Positions 1 to 9,473 of a DNA stretch of 61,695 bases are shown here, one piece after another. Positions within the stretch are counted from its first letter, which is position 1, and the number at the start of each line of letters is the position of its first letter. Location: assembly GCA_016185465.1 (NCBI GenBank), contig JACPNO010000017.1:1-61695 (forward strand), in the 5' to 3' direction. The notes under the pieces are model-generated. The model saw only the letters and a list, made by a program, of their open reading frames with translations. It was not told the origin of the DNA and did not search any database. Source of the DNA: Candidatus Solibacter usitatus. GTDB taxonomy: Bacteria; Acidobacteriota; Terriglobia; Bryobacterales; Bryobacteraceae. The position numbers were made by a program, and so were the translations under genes.

Positions 1-5
1 AAATA

Positions 6-33
6 TGACTATAGTCATTTACGACTATGGTCA
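6..33. promoter_or_regulatory. Tandem near-palindromic operator overlapping the TetR start codon
   Basis: Two 12-bp near-palindromes, TGACTATAGTCA at 6-17 and CGACTATGGTCA at 22-33, repeat with a 16-bp period. The first is a perfect palindrome, and extends to 14 bp at 5-18. The second contains the ATG of the TetR gene at 27-29. TATAGT at 10-15 is a possible -10 box. Spaced palindromes at a TetR gene usually mean autorepression. That reading is inferred from position only. Confidence 0.55.
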
Positions 34-641
34 CTATACGGCGGCCGCGCAGAGAGCGTAAGAAGGCCGCCACCCGCCAGCGCATCATCGCAACCGCGAT
101 CGCCATGTTCTCCCGCCGCGGCATCGATGGGCCGACGGTCGACGAAATCGCTGCCGCTGCCGACGTGGGCAAAGGCACCATCTACAACTATTTCGAAACC
201 AAGGAACACATTGTCGTTGCGTTCATGATCGAACTGGAGCGCAAGATCCAGACTCGCGCAATCCGCCTAGCTTCCACCCAGGGCTCGCTCGAATCAATTC
301 TGGTTGCCTTTCTGCGATTTCAATTCCGCTTGAAAGCGCCGTACCTCGAATTCGTCCGCGTCTTTCTGGCGCAAATGTATGGCCGCCGCGAATCCTTTCT
401 GCCATACGTCGAAGAGCTGCAAGCCATCATCGATCCACCTTTGCTGAAACTGTTTCAAACTCTTCAGGAACGCGGCATGATCCGCAAGGCGCTTTCACCT
501 TCGGAATTGGTCCCGCTTTTCAAGACGATTCACCTGGGGTTGGTCGGAGTGTGGGCCGTCGAAGGACCGCCATTCCACCAAACACAGAAAATCCTGGCGG
601 CCGAAATCCGGCTGTTTTGTATCGGGTTGGAACGGACGTGA
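27..641 (+). CDS. TetR/AcrR family transcriptional regulator
   Basis: This 204-residue protein has the TetR layout. Residues about 17-62 form the N-terminal helix-turn-helix, with the recognition-helix signature VGKGTIYNYFETKE at 47-60. A helical ligand-binding domain follows. ATG 27 is the only possible start, because an in-frame TAG lies at 12-14 and no other start codon follows before the DNA-binding domain. No Shine-Dalgarno sequence is visible. The stop overlaps the GTG of the next gene (GTGA), so the regulator probably controls that membrane protein and itself through the palindromes at 6-33. The ligand is unknown. Confidence 0.9.
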   Translation: MVTIRRPRRERKKAATRQRIIATAIAMFSRRGIDGPTVDEIAAAADVGKGTIYNYFETKEHIVVAFMIELERKIQTRAIRLASTQGSLESILVAFLRFQFRLKAPYLEFVRVFLAQMYGRRESFLPYVEELQAIIDPPLLKLFQTLQERGMIRKALSPSELVPLFKTIHLGLVGVWAVEGPPFHQTQKILAAEIRLFCIGLERT

Positions 642-1471
642 ATTCCTGGCAAGTGCTGTTACGCAGCGCGGCCATCGCTGTGGCGTGGGCTCTGGCCGAT
701 CAACTCTACGCCTTCGCCGGCGGTGAGCATCCAACCCTCCAGGGCTTCGCCAGCAAATTCCTGGGAACTCTGTTTCTCGTGCTCGTATTCGGACCGGCGG
801 CCCAGCGATTGCCTTGGCCGTTCCAGCAGCGCGCCGCCGTTCTGTGGGCCACTATCTTCACGGTGCAAACCTTCAGCACCCACCTCGAAGCCTATTACTT
901 CATCGACTGGCCGCTGCGCCGAATCGTGACGTCGGGGGTTGCCGGCTTCTTTCAGGCGCTGATCATGGCCTGGATCGTCGCCCGCCTGTTCCCGCCGCGA
1001 GTAGAGGACGCCACCGTGCAGTCCGACCTTCGCGCCCTATTCCAGAGCCGCCACCTGATTTCCTGGATCTGGCGCTTTGCGTTAGCGGATATTTTCTACG
1101 TGTTCACCTATTTCGTCTTCGGCGCGATTGCGTTTCGCTTCACCGGCCCCTACTATTTGGACCCGGCCTACGGCCTGAATCTGAAACTCCCTGAAAATCC
1201 GCTGCTGTTCAAACTTCAACTGCTCCGTTCGCTGATTTACATTCTGACGATGTTGCCGCTGATCGCCGGCCTTCGGCTGAAAAAATTTTACATGGCGATC
1301 CTGATTGGCCTTGTCCTCTGGGTCGGCGGCGGCCTGGCGCCGCTGGTAGCCTATTACCACTGGCCCGTTCCGCTGCGCTTCTACCATTCGGTCGAAATTC
1401 TCTCGCAGAATTTTACTACCGGATTCATCCTGGTTTACCTCCTGGGCAGGCGCATCAAGCCCATCACTTAG
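638..1471 (+). CDS. Multi-pass membrane protein of unknown function
   Basis: The 277-residue product is strongly hydrophobic, with about seven or eight candidate transmembrane segments. One is near residues 6-25 and the last is near the C-terminus, ending in a basic GRRIKPIT tail. The GTG start at 638 was chosen because it overlaps the TetR stop as GTGA. The open frame extends upstream, but only inside the TetR gene. I recognise no family motif. The coupling suggests an inner-membrane protein induced when the regulator releases its operator, such as a stress or export function. That is inference from context. Confidence 0.75.
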   Translation: MNSWQVLLRSAAIAVAWALADQLYAFAGGEHPTLQGFASKFLGTLFLVLVFGPAAQRLPWPFQQRAAVLWATIFTVQTFSTHLEAYYFIDWPLRRIVTSGVAGFFQALIMAWIVARLFPPRVEDATVQSDLRALFQSRHLISWIWRFALADIFYVFTYFVFGAIAFRFTGPYYLDPAYGLNLKLPENPLLFKLQLLRSLIYILTMLPLIAGLRLKKFYMAILIGLVLWVGGGLAPLVAYYHWPVPLRFYHSVEILSQNFTTGFILVYLLGRRIKPIT

Positions 1472-1489
1472 TGCTATTCTCGAACTCCC

Positions 1490-1774
1490 ATGGCACGCGC
1501 GGCGGTAATTGCGAAGCGTTTTTTCGTGCGCGGCCGCGTGCAGGGCGTGGGTTTTCGGTACTTCGCTCAGAGGGTCGCAAGCGAGCTCGCCGTCACCGGC
1601 TATGCGCGCAGTTTAGACGATGGCCGCGTGGAAGTGTACGCCGTGGGCCGCGCCGAGCAACTATCCGAACTCGCCGGACGCCTTTCGAAAGGTCCGCGTT
1701 TCGCCGACGTGCGCGGTGTTGAAGAGCAGGATGCCGCCGTGCAACAATACGATGCTTTTTCCATTGAGGCCTGA
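1490..1774 (+). CDS. acyP: Acylphosphatase-like protein, catalytic Asn replaced by Ser
   Basis: The protein has 94 residues, the usual acylphosphatase length. The signature GRVQGVGFR at 15-23 supplies the phosphate-binding loop and the catalytic Arg23. The second catalytic residue of the family is an Asn in a motif of the form WVRNLPDG. Here the aligned stretch at 38-45 reads YARSLDDG, so Ser41 stands where the Asn should be. Family members hydrolyse acyl phosphates such as carbamoyl or 1,3-bisphosphoglycerate phosphate. Activity may be reduced here. The stop overlaps the apt start (TGATG). Confidence 0.9.
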   Translation: MARAAVIAKRFFVRGRVQGVGFRYFAQRVASELAVTGYARSLDDGRVEVYAVGRAEQLSELAGRLSKGPRFADVRGVEEQDAAVQQYDAFSIEA

Positions 1775-2295
1775 TGAACGATCTCAAATCGCTGATCCGC
1801 GAAGTCCCCGATTTTCCCAAGCCCGGCATCCTGTTCTATGACATCACCACTCTGCTTCAAAATAAGCAGGGCCTGCGCCGCGTCACCGATGCTTTCAAGG
1901 ATCACTATGCCAATGCCGCGATCGACGTCATCATCGGCATCGAGGCGCGCGGATTCATCTTCGCTTCCGCCCTCGCCTATGCGCTCGGCGTGGGCTTCAT
2001 TCCCGTCCGCAAACCGAAAAAGCTGCCATGGGAAACTCTGCGCGTCAGCTATCTGCTGGAATATGGCTCCGACAGCCTCGAAATGCACAAGGACGCGGTC
2101 GAGCGCGGACAGAAGGTGCTGATCGTCGACGACCTGCTGGCCACCGGCGGAACGGCTGTGGCGGTCACCCAGCTCGTGGAAGACTGCGGAGGCGTCGTAG
2201 CGGGGCTCGGCTTCGCCGTAGAGCTTACCTTTCTGGGCGGACGCGAGAAGCTAGCCGGGCACGACGTCTTTTCGCTGGTCCAGTACGACCAATGA
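1774..2295 (+). CDS. apt: Adenine phosphoribosyltransferase
   Basis: This 173-residue enzyme converts adenine and PRPP to AMP in purine salvage. The family motif for PRPP binding, [14 protein letters not shown], lies at 115-128. The N-terminal adenine-site region is present ([14 protein letters not shown], 11-24), as is the IEARGF motif near 57-62. Length matches the family. It overlaps the acylphosphatase stop upstream and the ispE start downstream (ATGA at 2292-2295), which indicates translational coupling within one operon. The PRPP synthetase that supplies its co-substrate lies two genes downstream. Confidence 0.97.
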   Translation: MNDLKSLIREVPDFPKPGILFYDITTLLQNKQGLRRVTDAFKDHYANAAIDVIIGIEARGFIFASALAYALGVGFIPVRKPKKLPWETLRVSYLLEYGSDSLEMHKDAVERGQKVLIVDDLLATGGTAVAVTQLVEDCGGVVAGLGFAVELTFLGGREKLAGHDVFSLVQYDQ

Positions 2296-3247
2296 GCCGC
2301 ACCCAGTCCGCCCGCGTGCGCGCCTTCGCCAAGATCAATCTGGATTTGCGCGTCCTCCATCGCCGTCCGGATGAATTTCACGAGCTGCGCACGATTTTTC
2401 AGACCATTTCGCTGGCTGACCAGATCGATATCGCCTTCACGCCGGCGCGCCGCACCCAAATCGCGGTCGAAGGCAACGTGCAAATATCCGGCAACCTGAT
2501 TGAGCGCGCGGCACAACAATGTATGGATGCGCTGCGCATTGCCGCGCGGGTGGAATTTCACCTGGACAAGCAAATCCCGATGGGCGCAGGCCTCGGCGGA
2601 GGCTCTTCCGACGCGGCTGCCGTGCTGTTGGCTTTGCCGGTGCTCGCCCGCCGCCGCATCCCCATTGAACAACTCATGCGCATGGCAGCCGACTTAGGCA
2701 GCGACGTTCCGTTCTTCCTGATTGGCGGAATGGCGTCCGGCGTGGGGCGCGGCACCGAACTCTATCCGCTGCCCGATAGCAGCGCTCGCACCGGCATTGT
2801 AGTAGCTCCGCGAGTCCATGTTTCGACCGCCGACGCGTACCTGCGGCTGAGCCCTCGTTTGACAATGGAATCCCAACAAAATAAAATGGTTAGTTTCCAG
2901 TCGGCTGTATGGACGTTGGGCCGCGCGCTGACCGGGACCGGGGATTCGGCGGCGGGCGTTAACGATTTCGAAACAGTCGTCTTCGAGCAGCATCCTCAGT
3001 TGAAAGCGTTACAGCAGCGCCTGTGGAGACTGGGCGCCAGACCCGCGATGATGACCGGAAGCGGTTCCGCGGTCTTTGGACTCTTTGCGACGGGCGCACA
3101 AACCGCTGGCGCCATGGAGCGGATAAAGGAGGAGCGAGTTTTTCCCATTCGGTTCGTAAGCCGGGCGCGTTATCGCGCCGTGTGGCGTCAACGGCTGCGA
3201 GAACATGTGAACCAGAGCCTATGGCCGCCCCAAAGCCGATACGCGCG

Positions 3248-3251
<4 letters not shown>
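2292..3251 (+). CDS. ispE: 4-diphosphocytidyl-2-C-methyl-D-erythritol kinase
   Basis: The enzyme phosphorylates CDP-ME in the MEP isoprenoid pathway. The 319-residue protein is a GHMP kinase: [10 protein letters not shown] at 13-22 holds the substrate-site Lys14, and the ATP loop is [15 protein letters not shown] at 96-110. A GSDVPFF stretch near 138-144 and the C-terminal [11 protein letters not shown] motif are also present. It is about 35 residues longer than the E. coli enzyme because of a basic C-terminal tail. ATG 2292 overlaps the apt stop. The C-terminus overlaps the prs start. Confidence 0.95.
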
Positions 3252-4192
<941 letters not shown>

Positions 4193-4281
4193 ATTTAAGA
4201 ACCGGGCTACGCAACCCACGTCAAGCGAGCGTCTTCGTTGAAACGCTTTTTCGGACTTGCCTGCCCGTATAAGGAGATGCA

Positions 4282-4986
4282 ATGAGAACGGAAGTTACAG
4301 TTGCCGCGGAGCCGCGCGCTACCCGCGGAAAGAACGCAGCCCGGCGCACACGGCGCGCGGGCATGGTCCCGGCCGTGCTTTACGGAGCTTACAAGGACGC
4401 GGTAGCCATTTCCGTCGATCCTAAGAGCATTCAGAAAATTCTGCGCAGCAAGACCGGGCATAACACGATTTTCAATCTCAGCGTCGAAGGCATCGAGACC
4501 ACACCGGTCATGGTCGTCGATGGCCAGTACGACCCGATCCGCAGCAACCTGCTGCACGTGGACTTGAAGCGCATCGATCTTACCAAGCGCATCCGCGTGT
4601 CCGTCCCCGTAGTCACACACGGGGAAGCCAAAGGCATCAAGTTGCAGGGCGGCTTGCTCGAAGTGGTGGCGCGCGAAGTTGAAATCGAATGCCTGCCGGA
4701 CGAGATCCCGGAGCACTTCACGGTGGACGTCACCGAACTCATGATCGGCCAAAGCCAGCGCGCCGGCGATATTGTTTTGACCGGTTCGATGAAGCTGCTG
4801 AGCCCGCCCGAAGCGGTGATCGCCCATGTGGTGGTGGTGAAGGTGGTCGAAGAAGTGGCGCCGGCCGCCACGGCGGATGCCGCCGCGCCTGTGGCCGGGG
4901 AAACTCCCGCCGAGCCCGAAGTCATCAAGAAGGGCAAGAAGGAGGAGGAGGAGCCTGCCGCCGACGCCAAGGGCAAGAAGAAGTAA
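4282..4986 (+). CDS. rplY: Large ribosomal subunit protein bL25, long Ctc/TL5 form
   Basis: The 234-residue protein has an N-terminal 5S rRNA-binding L25 domain (about 1-95), then the C-terminal beta domain of the long form. It ends in a charged Ala/Pro/Glu/Lys tail from about 195. A strong ribosome-binding site, AAGGAG, precedes ATG 4282. The 89-nt gap after prs (4193-4281) has no other gene and could hold a promoter. The pth gene follows after 6 nt, the usual rplY-pth pairing. Confidence 0.95.
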   Translation: MRTEVTVAAEPRATRGKNAARRTRRAGMVPAVLYGAYKDAVAISVDPKSIQKILRSKTGHNTIFNLSVEGIETTPVMVVDGQYDPIRSNLLHVDLKRIDLTKRIRVSVPVVTHGEAKGIKLQGGLLEVVAREVEIECLPDEIPEHFTVDVTELMIGQSQRAGDIVLTGSMKLLSPPEAVIAHVVVVKVVEEVAPAATADAAAPVAGETPAEPEVIKKGKKEEEEPAADAKGKKK

Positions 4987-4992
4987 TCTTGC

Positions 4993-5583
4993 ATGTTCCT
5001 TGTGGCCGGCCTGGGCAATCCTGGTGAGGAGTACGAAAATTCGCCTCACAACCTGGGGTTCCGCGTGATCGACCAGCTGGCTGAAATGCATGGCATTCGG
5101 GTCACGCGCAAGGATTCGCAGGCCCTGATGGGTTTGGGGGCAATCGCCGGACAGCCGGTGATGCTGGCCAAGCCGCAGACGTTTATGAATTTGAGCGGCG
5201 GCTCGATTAAGCCGCTGATGGAGAAACACTCGCTGACGGCGGCAGACCTGATCCTGGTTTACGATGAACTGGATCTGCCGTGGGGCGAGATTAAGATTAA
5301 GCCCCAGGGCTCCTCGGCCGGGCATAACGGCGTGCAGTCGGTAATTTCGAGCCTGGGTACCAAGGAGTTTACGCGAGTTCGTCTGGGAGTGAGTCCCGGG
5401 CATCCCGTGAGCGATGGAGCGGCGTATGTTTTAGCGCCCATCCGCCGCTCGCAACGGAAGGAATCGGACCAACTGGTGGCCCGTGGGGCTGAAGCAGTGG
5501 GTTCCATAATTGCTGAAGGCGTCGCAAAGTCCATGACGATTTACAATCGTCGCGCCCAAGGCTCAAAGACAGAGGAAGAATGA
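4993..5583 (+). CDS. pth: Peptidyl-tRNA hydrolase
   Basis: This 196-residue enzyme releases tRNA from stalled peptidyl-tRNA. The N-terminal motif [18 protein letters not shown] carries Asn9 and the catalytic His19. The [10 protein letters not shown] segment and the YDELDLPWG segment, with the conserved Asp, follow in family order. Length is normal. The stop overlaps the rpsF start as ATGA at 5580-5583. Confidence 0.97.
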   Translation: MFLVAGLGNPGEEYENSPHNLGFRVIDQLAEMHGIRVTRKDSQALMGLGAIAGQPVMLAKPQTFMNLSGGSIKPLMEKHSLTAADLILVYDELDLPWGEIKIKPQGSSAGHNGVQSVISSLGTKEFTRVRLGVSPGHPVSDGAAYVLAPIRRSQRKESDQLVARGAEAVGSIIAEGVAKSMTIYNRRAQGSKTEEE

Positions 5584-5993
5584 GGATTTACGAAGAGCTG
5601 TTTATCGTCAAGCCGGATGCAACCGAGGAAGAAACCGATCAGTTGATCGAGCAGATGAAAACCATTGTCACCACCGCCGGCGGCACCATCGACAAGGCGG
5701 AAAAGTGGGGCAAGCGCCGTCTGGCCTACCGCGTGGATAAGTACAAGGAAGGCGCGTACGTGCTGTTCCAGTTCAACTCCGGCCCGGATGCGGTGAAAGA
5801 ATTCGAGCGCCGCCTGCGCGTTTCGGACCTGGTCATCAAGTTCCTGACCGTGCGCATCGACCAGACCATGAAGCGCCTGGATAAGCGCAAGAAGCACCGG
5901 GAAAAACGGGCGCGCCACAAAGCCGCCCACGCCCCCGCCGCGCCCCAGCCCTCGGTAGCCCAGCAGATGCTGGGTGAGCCGGTGGCGGAATAA
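5580..5993 (+). CDS. rpsF: Small ribosomal subunit protein bS6
   Basis: The protein has 137 residues. The S6 fold occupies about 1-100 and begins [18 protein letters not shown], with the [16 protein letters not shown] core. A basic, then Ala/Pro-rich extension follows. The start overlaps the pth stop. The order rpsF-rpsR-rplI is the standard bacterial cluster, but the ssb gene often found between rpsF and rpsR is absent. An AAGGAG ribosome-binding site for rpsR overlaps this stop. Confidence 0.97.
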   Translation: MRIYEELFIVKPDATEEETDQLIEQMKTIVTTAGGTIDKAEKWGKRRLAYRVDKYKEGAYVLFQFNSGPDAVKEFERRLRVSDLVIKFLTVRIDQTMKRLDKRKKHREKRARHKAAHAPAAPQPSVAQQMLGEPVAE

Positions 5994-6003
5994 GGAGATC
6001 ATC

Positions 6004-6303
6004 ATGGCCGAAATGAGAGGAAGACCAGGCAGCGCGGGGCAAAGGCCCACCGGTGGAGACAAAGCCGTCGTCACCCAGAAGAAGCAATATTTCCGGCGCA
6101 AGAAAGTGTGCCGCTTTTGCGTCGAGCGCATCGACGATATCAACTACAAGGACGTCCGCATGCTCAACGCGTTCATCGCCGAGCGCGGGAAAATCGTTCC
6201 GCGGCGCATTTCCGGCGTCTGCGCGCCTCATCAGCGCAGGCTGAGCGACGCCATCAAGAAGGCGCGCAATATCGCGCTGCTGCCTTTTGCGTCCAGCGTG
6301 TAA
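6004..6303 (+). CDS. rpsR: Small ribosomal subunit protein bS18, zinc-binding form
   Basis: The 99-residue protein contains the S18 core (KKVCRFC, DYKDV-like [20 protein letters not shown]). The CRFC pair plus the later Cys and His make this the zinc-ribbon (C+) version. ATG 6004 was chosen over an upstream ATG at 5974 because AAGGAG at 5992-5997 sits at ideal distance and the upstream start would fall inside rpsF. Confidence 0.96.
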   Translation: MAEMRGRPGSAGQRPTGGDKAVVTQKKQYFRRKKVCRFCVERIDDINYKDVRMLNAFIAERGKIVPRRISGVCAPHQRRLSDAIKKARNIALLPFASSV

Positions 6304-6315
6304 CAGGAGATTTTT

Positions 6316-6762
6316 ATGGAAATCATTCTCAGGGAAGACGTCGAGAAACTGGGCTCGCGCGGCCAGGTGGTGAAAGTCACCGCCGGCTACGCGCGCAACT
6401 TTTTATTGCCCAACCGGCTGGCCGTCGCGGCCACCGAATCCAACAAGAAGATTGTCGAGCAGGAGCGCCAGGCGCATCTGCGGCGCGAGACCAAGCTGCA
6501 GGGCGAAGCCGAGGATTTATCCAAGCTGATGAACGGCGTGGTCGTCGTCATCAAGCAGAAGGCCGGCGACAACGATCAGCTCTTCGGTTCAGTCACCTCC
6601 AAGGACGTCGCCGAGGGCCTCGAGAAGCTAAAATTTACCGTCGACCGGCGCAAGATTCTGCTCGAAGAGCCGATCCGCCAGCTGGGCGACCATCCCGTTA
6701 CCGTGCGCCTGCACCGCGACGTCAACGCGCAGATTACGGTGCAAGTGGTTCGCGAAGACTAG
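6316..6762 (+). CDS. rplI: Large ribosomal subunit protein bL9
   Basis: The 148-residue protein is full length. The N-terminal rRNA-binding domain begins MEIILREDVEKLGSRGQVV and contains the RNFLLP segment. A long connecting helix follows (about 42-75), and then the C-terminal domain with LFGSVTSKDV. An AGGAG ribosome-binding site lies upstream. It closes the rpsF-rpsR-rplI cluster. Confidence 0.97.
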   Translation: MEIILREDVEKLGSRGQVVKVTAGYARNFLLPNRLAVAATESNKKIVEQERQAHLRRETKLQGEAEDLSKLMNGVVVVIKQKAGDNDQLFGSVTSKDVAEGLEKLKFTVDRRKILLEEPIRQLGDHPVTVRLHRDVNAQITVQVVRED

Positions 6763-6775
6763 CCTGGAGACCCAC

Positions 6776-7519
6776 ATGTTTCTCGACCTGACCGGCCAGA
6801 CGGCAATCGTCACCGGCGCAGCTACCGGTATCGGCGAAGCCATCGCCCGGCGTCTGGCGGGCGCCGGAGCCACAGTCGCAATCGGCGATCTGAACGGCGA
6901 GGGCGCGGCGCAAGTGGCCCGCGCCATCGGCGGCACGGCCTTCCCCGTGACCCTCGACATCACCCAATCCGGCTCCGCCGACGCCGCCGTGGCCGCGGTT
7001 GTCGCCCGAACCGGCCGCGTCGACATTCTGGTGAACAATGCCGGCATTGCCGGTAAAGCCGCCCCGCTCTGGGAGCAGACCGATGAAGATTTCCGCCAGA
7101 TCATTGCCGTCAATCTGCTGGGCGTGTTCCACTGCTCGCGGGCGGTGATTGCGCACATGCGTTCGCGCAAGTACGGCCGCATCGTCAACATCGCCTCCAT
7201 CGCCGGCAAGGAGGGCAACCCGAATATGTCCGGGTATTCCGCCACCAAGGCCGCCGTGATCGGGTTCACCAAGTCGATTGCCAAGGAAGTCGCAACCGAA
7301 GGCATTTGCATCAACGCCGTCGCCCCGGCCGTCATCCGCACCCGCATTCTGGATCAATTGACGTCCGCGCAAGTGGACTACATGACCGAGCGCATCCCCA
7401 TGCGGCGCACCGGCAAGCCCGAGGAGATCGCGGCCGTAGTGCATTTTCTGGCCAGTCCCGATTGCTCGTTTGTTACCGGCCAGTGCTATGACGCGAGCGG
7501 CGGCCGGGCGACGTATTGA
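6776..7519 (+). CDS. Short-chain dehydrogenase/reductase, FabG-like
   Basis: This 247-residue classical SDR has the cofactor motif TGAATGIG at 13-20, NNAG at 87-90, catalytic Ser141 and the YSATK box with Tyr154 and Lys158. An acidic residue after the second strand (GDLN, about 37-40) suggests NAD(H) preference. It follows rplI by 13 nt and may share that transcript. FabG-type 3-oxoacyl reductases and sugar or alcohol dehydrogenases all look like this, so the substrate is open. Confidence 0.9.
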   Translation: MFLDLTGQTAIVTGAATGIGEAIARRLAGAGATVAIGDLNGEGAAQVARAIGGTAFPVTLDITQSGSADAAVAAVVARTGRVDILVNNAGIAGKAAPLWEQTDEDFRQIIAVNLLGVFHCSRAVIAHMRSRKYGRIVNIASIAGKEGNPNMSGYSATKAAVIGFTKSIAKEVATEGICINAVAPAVIRTRILDQLTSAQVDYMTERIPMRRTGKPEEIAAVVHFLASPDCSFVTGQCYDASGGRATY

Positions 7520-7637
7520 AGCTCCGCCGTAGCTCTTCCCGTGTAATATTTTCTGTTCTGGCTGGAGAACTTTCCCACTAACAAGCACTTAGCTTTTGGC
7601 GAGTTTCTTGCTGGGGGTGTCAGGGGAGGCCGGTTCT

Positions 7638-8291
7638 ATGTACCGCTGGTATGCATTATTCGCAGGTTTATTGCTCCTGGTTGGTTGCTCCAGCCGCCCG
7701 CTGCCCGAGTCTGCGGCCGCCGCCGCTCAGCCGGGAGAAGTTCCGCCCAGGCCTTCACTGCTCGGCCCGCCCAAGGCCGCAAATATCACCGTCCCCGCCG
7801 GCACGCGCATCCAGGTCCGACTGGTCGAATCGCTAAGCACCAGCCGGAACCGGGCGGGAGACAAATTTACCGCAACGCTTGACCAGCCCATCGTTCAGGG
7901 AGAAAAAGTTGTGGTTCCGAAAGGGACCGCTTTCCACGGGCACGTCACATCCGCCAAGGATTCGGGACGCCTGAAGGGACGCGCGGTGCTCGGCCTGACT
8001 CTGGATTCGCTCGACCTAAACGGCGTGACGTATCCGATCGATACCTCGGCCAGCAACCGCACGTCGCGCTCGCATAAGAAGCGCAATATGCTATTGATTG
8101 GCGGCGGAACCGGACTGGGCGCCACGCTGGGCGCTGTAGCCGGCGGTCCTGCCGGCGCGCTGATCGGGGCTGGCGCCGGCGCCGCGGCTGGAACCGGAGG
8201 CGCCGCCGCTACGGGGAAGAAGCACATTACGCTTCCCGCCGAGACGCCGCTGACGTTTGCTCTGGAAGAGCCGCTCACGGTCCCGTCCTGA
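7638..8291 (+). CDS. Lipoprotein with a glycine-zipper segment
   Basis: ATG 7638 follows an AGGGGAGG ribosome-binding site and opens a lipoprotein signal, with LLVGC giving lipidated Cys17. After a Pro/Ala linker comes a beta-rich domain (about 52-140) beginning VPAGTRIQVRLVESL. A glycine/alanine-rich zipper of about 40 residues (roughly 150-190) follows, then another short beta segment. This layout is known to me from acidobacterial envelope proteins of unknown function. The protein is probably outer-membrane anchored. The 118 nt upstream contains a possible -10 (TAATAT) and no gene. Confidence 0.75.
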   Translation: MYRWYALFAGLLLLVGCSSRPLPESAAAAAQPGEVPPRPSLLGPPKAANITVPAGTRIQVRLVESLSTSRNRAGDKFTATLDQPIVQGEKVVVPKGTAFHGHVTSAKDSGRLKGRAVLGLTLDSLDLNGVTYPIDTSASNRTSRSHKKRNMLLIGGGTGLGATLGAVAGGPAGALIGAGAGAAAGTGGAAATGKKHITLPAETPLTFALEEPLTVPS

Positions 8292-8295
8292 AGAC

Positions 8296-8745
8296 TCACG
8301 CGGCAGGATCCAAACCCGCTAGGCCTTCCGCTTCCGCTGCCGCTAACAGCTGCCGGTCGGCGCAAGTAAACACAGGCTCATCGCTGCCGGACATCGATTT
8401 CAACGCCAGACAGCCCGCCAGTTGGACGGCGTCATAGGCACGCAGCGGGTGGCGATCCAGCAGAGTACACGCCATCTCCATCACGGCGTCATTCAAAGTG
8501 ACGCGCACGAACTTGCTCTCAAGGTGCTGTTCGAAGCGGCTGAGGAGACGCCGCGCATTGCCTCCGTCGATATCCTCCGAGCGCTCACGCCGACGAATGG
8601 CCGAGTGAAACTCCACCCGCGCCAGGGGGAGCACCGCCAATCTGTGGCTCGCTTCCCGCCCAGCGAGCCGCAGCAGCTTATCGGTGCCCGGCTCGCGAAC
8701 ATACAACTTCACCAGGGCGCTGGTCTCCAGGAAGTAGAGGGCCAA
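8296..8745 (-). CDS. PIN-domain toxin, VapC-like ribonuclease
   Basis: The 149-residue protein has a PIN fold. It begins with a strand ending in FLETSALVKLY, where the usual first catalytic Asp is Glu6. A central Glu lies in ARVEFHSAI, RAYDAVQLA carries another acidic residue, and the last motif is FTCADRQLLAAA. Family members are Mg-dependent RNases of type II toxin-antitoxin systems. It starts 3 nt after the upstream gene, so the pair is one operon. It is convergent with the lipoprotein gene, with 4 nt between stops. Confidence 0.85.
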   Translation of the reverse strand: MALYFLETSALVKLYVREPGTDKLLRLAGREASHRLAVLPLARVEFHSAIRRRERSEDIDGGNARRLLSRFEQHLESKFVRVTLNDAVMEMACTLLDRHPLRAYDAVQLAGCLALKSMSGSDEPVFTCADRQLLAAAEAEGLAGLDPAA

Positions 8746-8748
8746 GAT

Positions 8749-9351
8749 TCAGCGTCTTTCGCGCAGGATTGTCGTCGAGAGATTCTCGCCCCGGATTGTG
8801 ACGGGTTCGAACTCCGGGCTCGCCGCAGGCTTGGTTCCCAGAATCGCCTTGACTTCCGGAACCAGACGGTTCAACCGGATGGAGGTCACGGGAAACTGTG
8901 GGGCCTTGGGGTTGGGCGCCTTTCCGGTAAGGATCAACCGCTTGTCGATCGCGTCCTTAAGCACGGCATGCCTCGACGACTCATCCGCCGCCCAGTCAAA
9001 ACCGCCCAAAGTGAGAACCGCATCGCGAAACCACTTCAGCGCGACAAAATCATAGCCCGGCGTGGATTCGGCGCGATCCAAAGCCCGCACCACATCGGCT
9101 AGTGAGCGTTGCACCGTCGTGCGTTTTGCGGCAGGGGGGTCCGGAGCGCGGCCGGGCTCAAACGAGATGCGAATCTCGTTTGCCGTCGACCATTCATCCG
9201 CGGATTTGTCACTCCGAACTTTGCGATTTTTCGTCTTATCGACAATCGTCACGCGCACACGATGTCCGCTTGGAGTCAACGGCTGAAGGGGGCTGGTGGG
9301 CGCAGAGAGGCTGCGTTCGAGCTCCGACTGAATGTCGGCCATCTTTTTCAT
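8749..9351 (-). CDS. Probable antitoxin partner of the PIN toxin, unusual 200-residue form
   Basis: This 200-residue protein sits immediately upstream of the PIN gene (3-nt gap), where a VapB antitoxin is expected. VapB proteins are usually 70-90 residues with an AbrB, ribbon-helix-helix or Phd domain. This one is much longer, and I recognise no such domain. The first about 75 residues are basic and polar with a strand-like VRVTIVDKTKN segment. The rest is alpha/beta with conserved-looking WFRDAVLTLGGFDW. Role is inferred only from position. An AT-rich promoter lies just upstream. Confidence 0.6.
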   Translation of the reverse strand: MKKMADIQSELERSLSAPTSPLQPLTPSGHRVRVTIVDKTKNRKVRSDKSADEWSTANEIRISFEPGRAPDPPAAKRTTVQRSLADVVRALDRAESTPGYDFVALKWFRDAVLTLGGFDWAADESSRHAVLKDAIDKRLILTGKAPNPKAPQFPVTSIRLNRLVPEVKAILGTKPAASPEFEPVTIRGENLSTTILRERR

Positions 9352-9367
9352 GGGAGCCTGTCACTTA

Positions 9368-9397
9368 TATATAATATACAATTACGTCCGTTGTCGA
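9368..9397 (-). promoter_or_regulatory. Putative promoter of the toxin-antitoxin operon
   Basis: On the minus strand TCGACA (9392-9397) and TATATA (9368-9373) are spaced by 18 bp. A run of alternating A/T (9366-9378) stands out from the GC-rich surroundings. It ends 16 nt before the antitoxin ATG. Confidence 0.45.
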
Positions 9398-9473
9398 GTA
9401 CCCTGGACAGTGGCTGAAAGGTGTGTTGATAGAAATTGTGCCCGCGCCACCATGCGCGCGACGGTGTGTTTGA

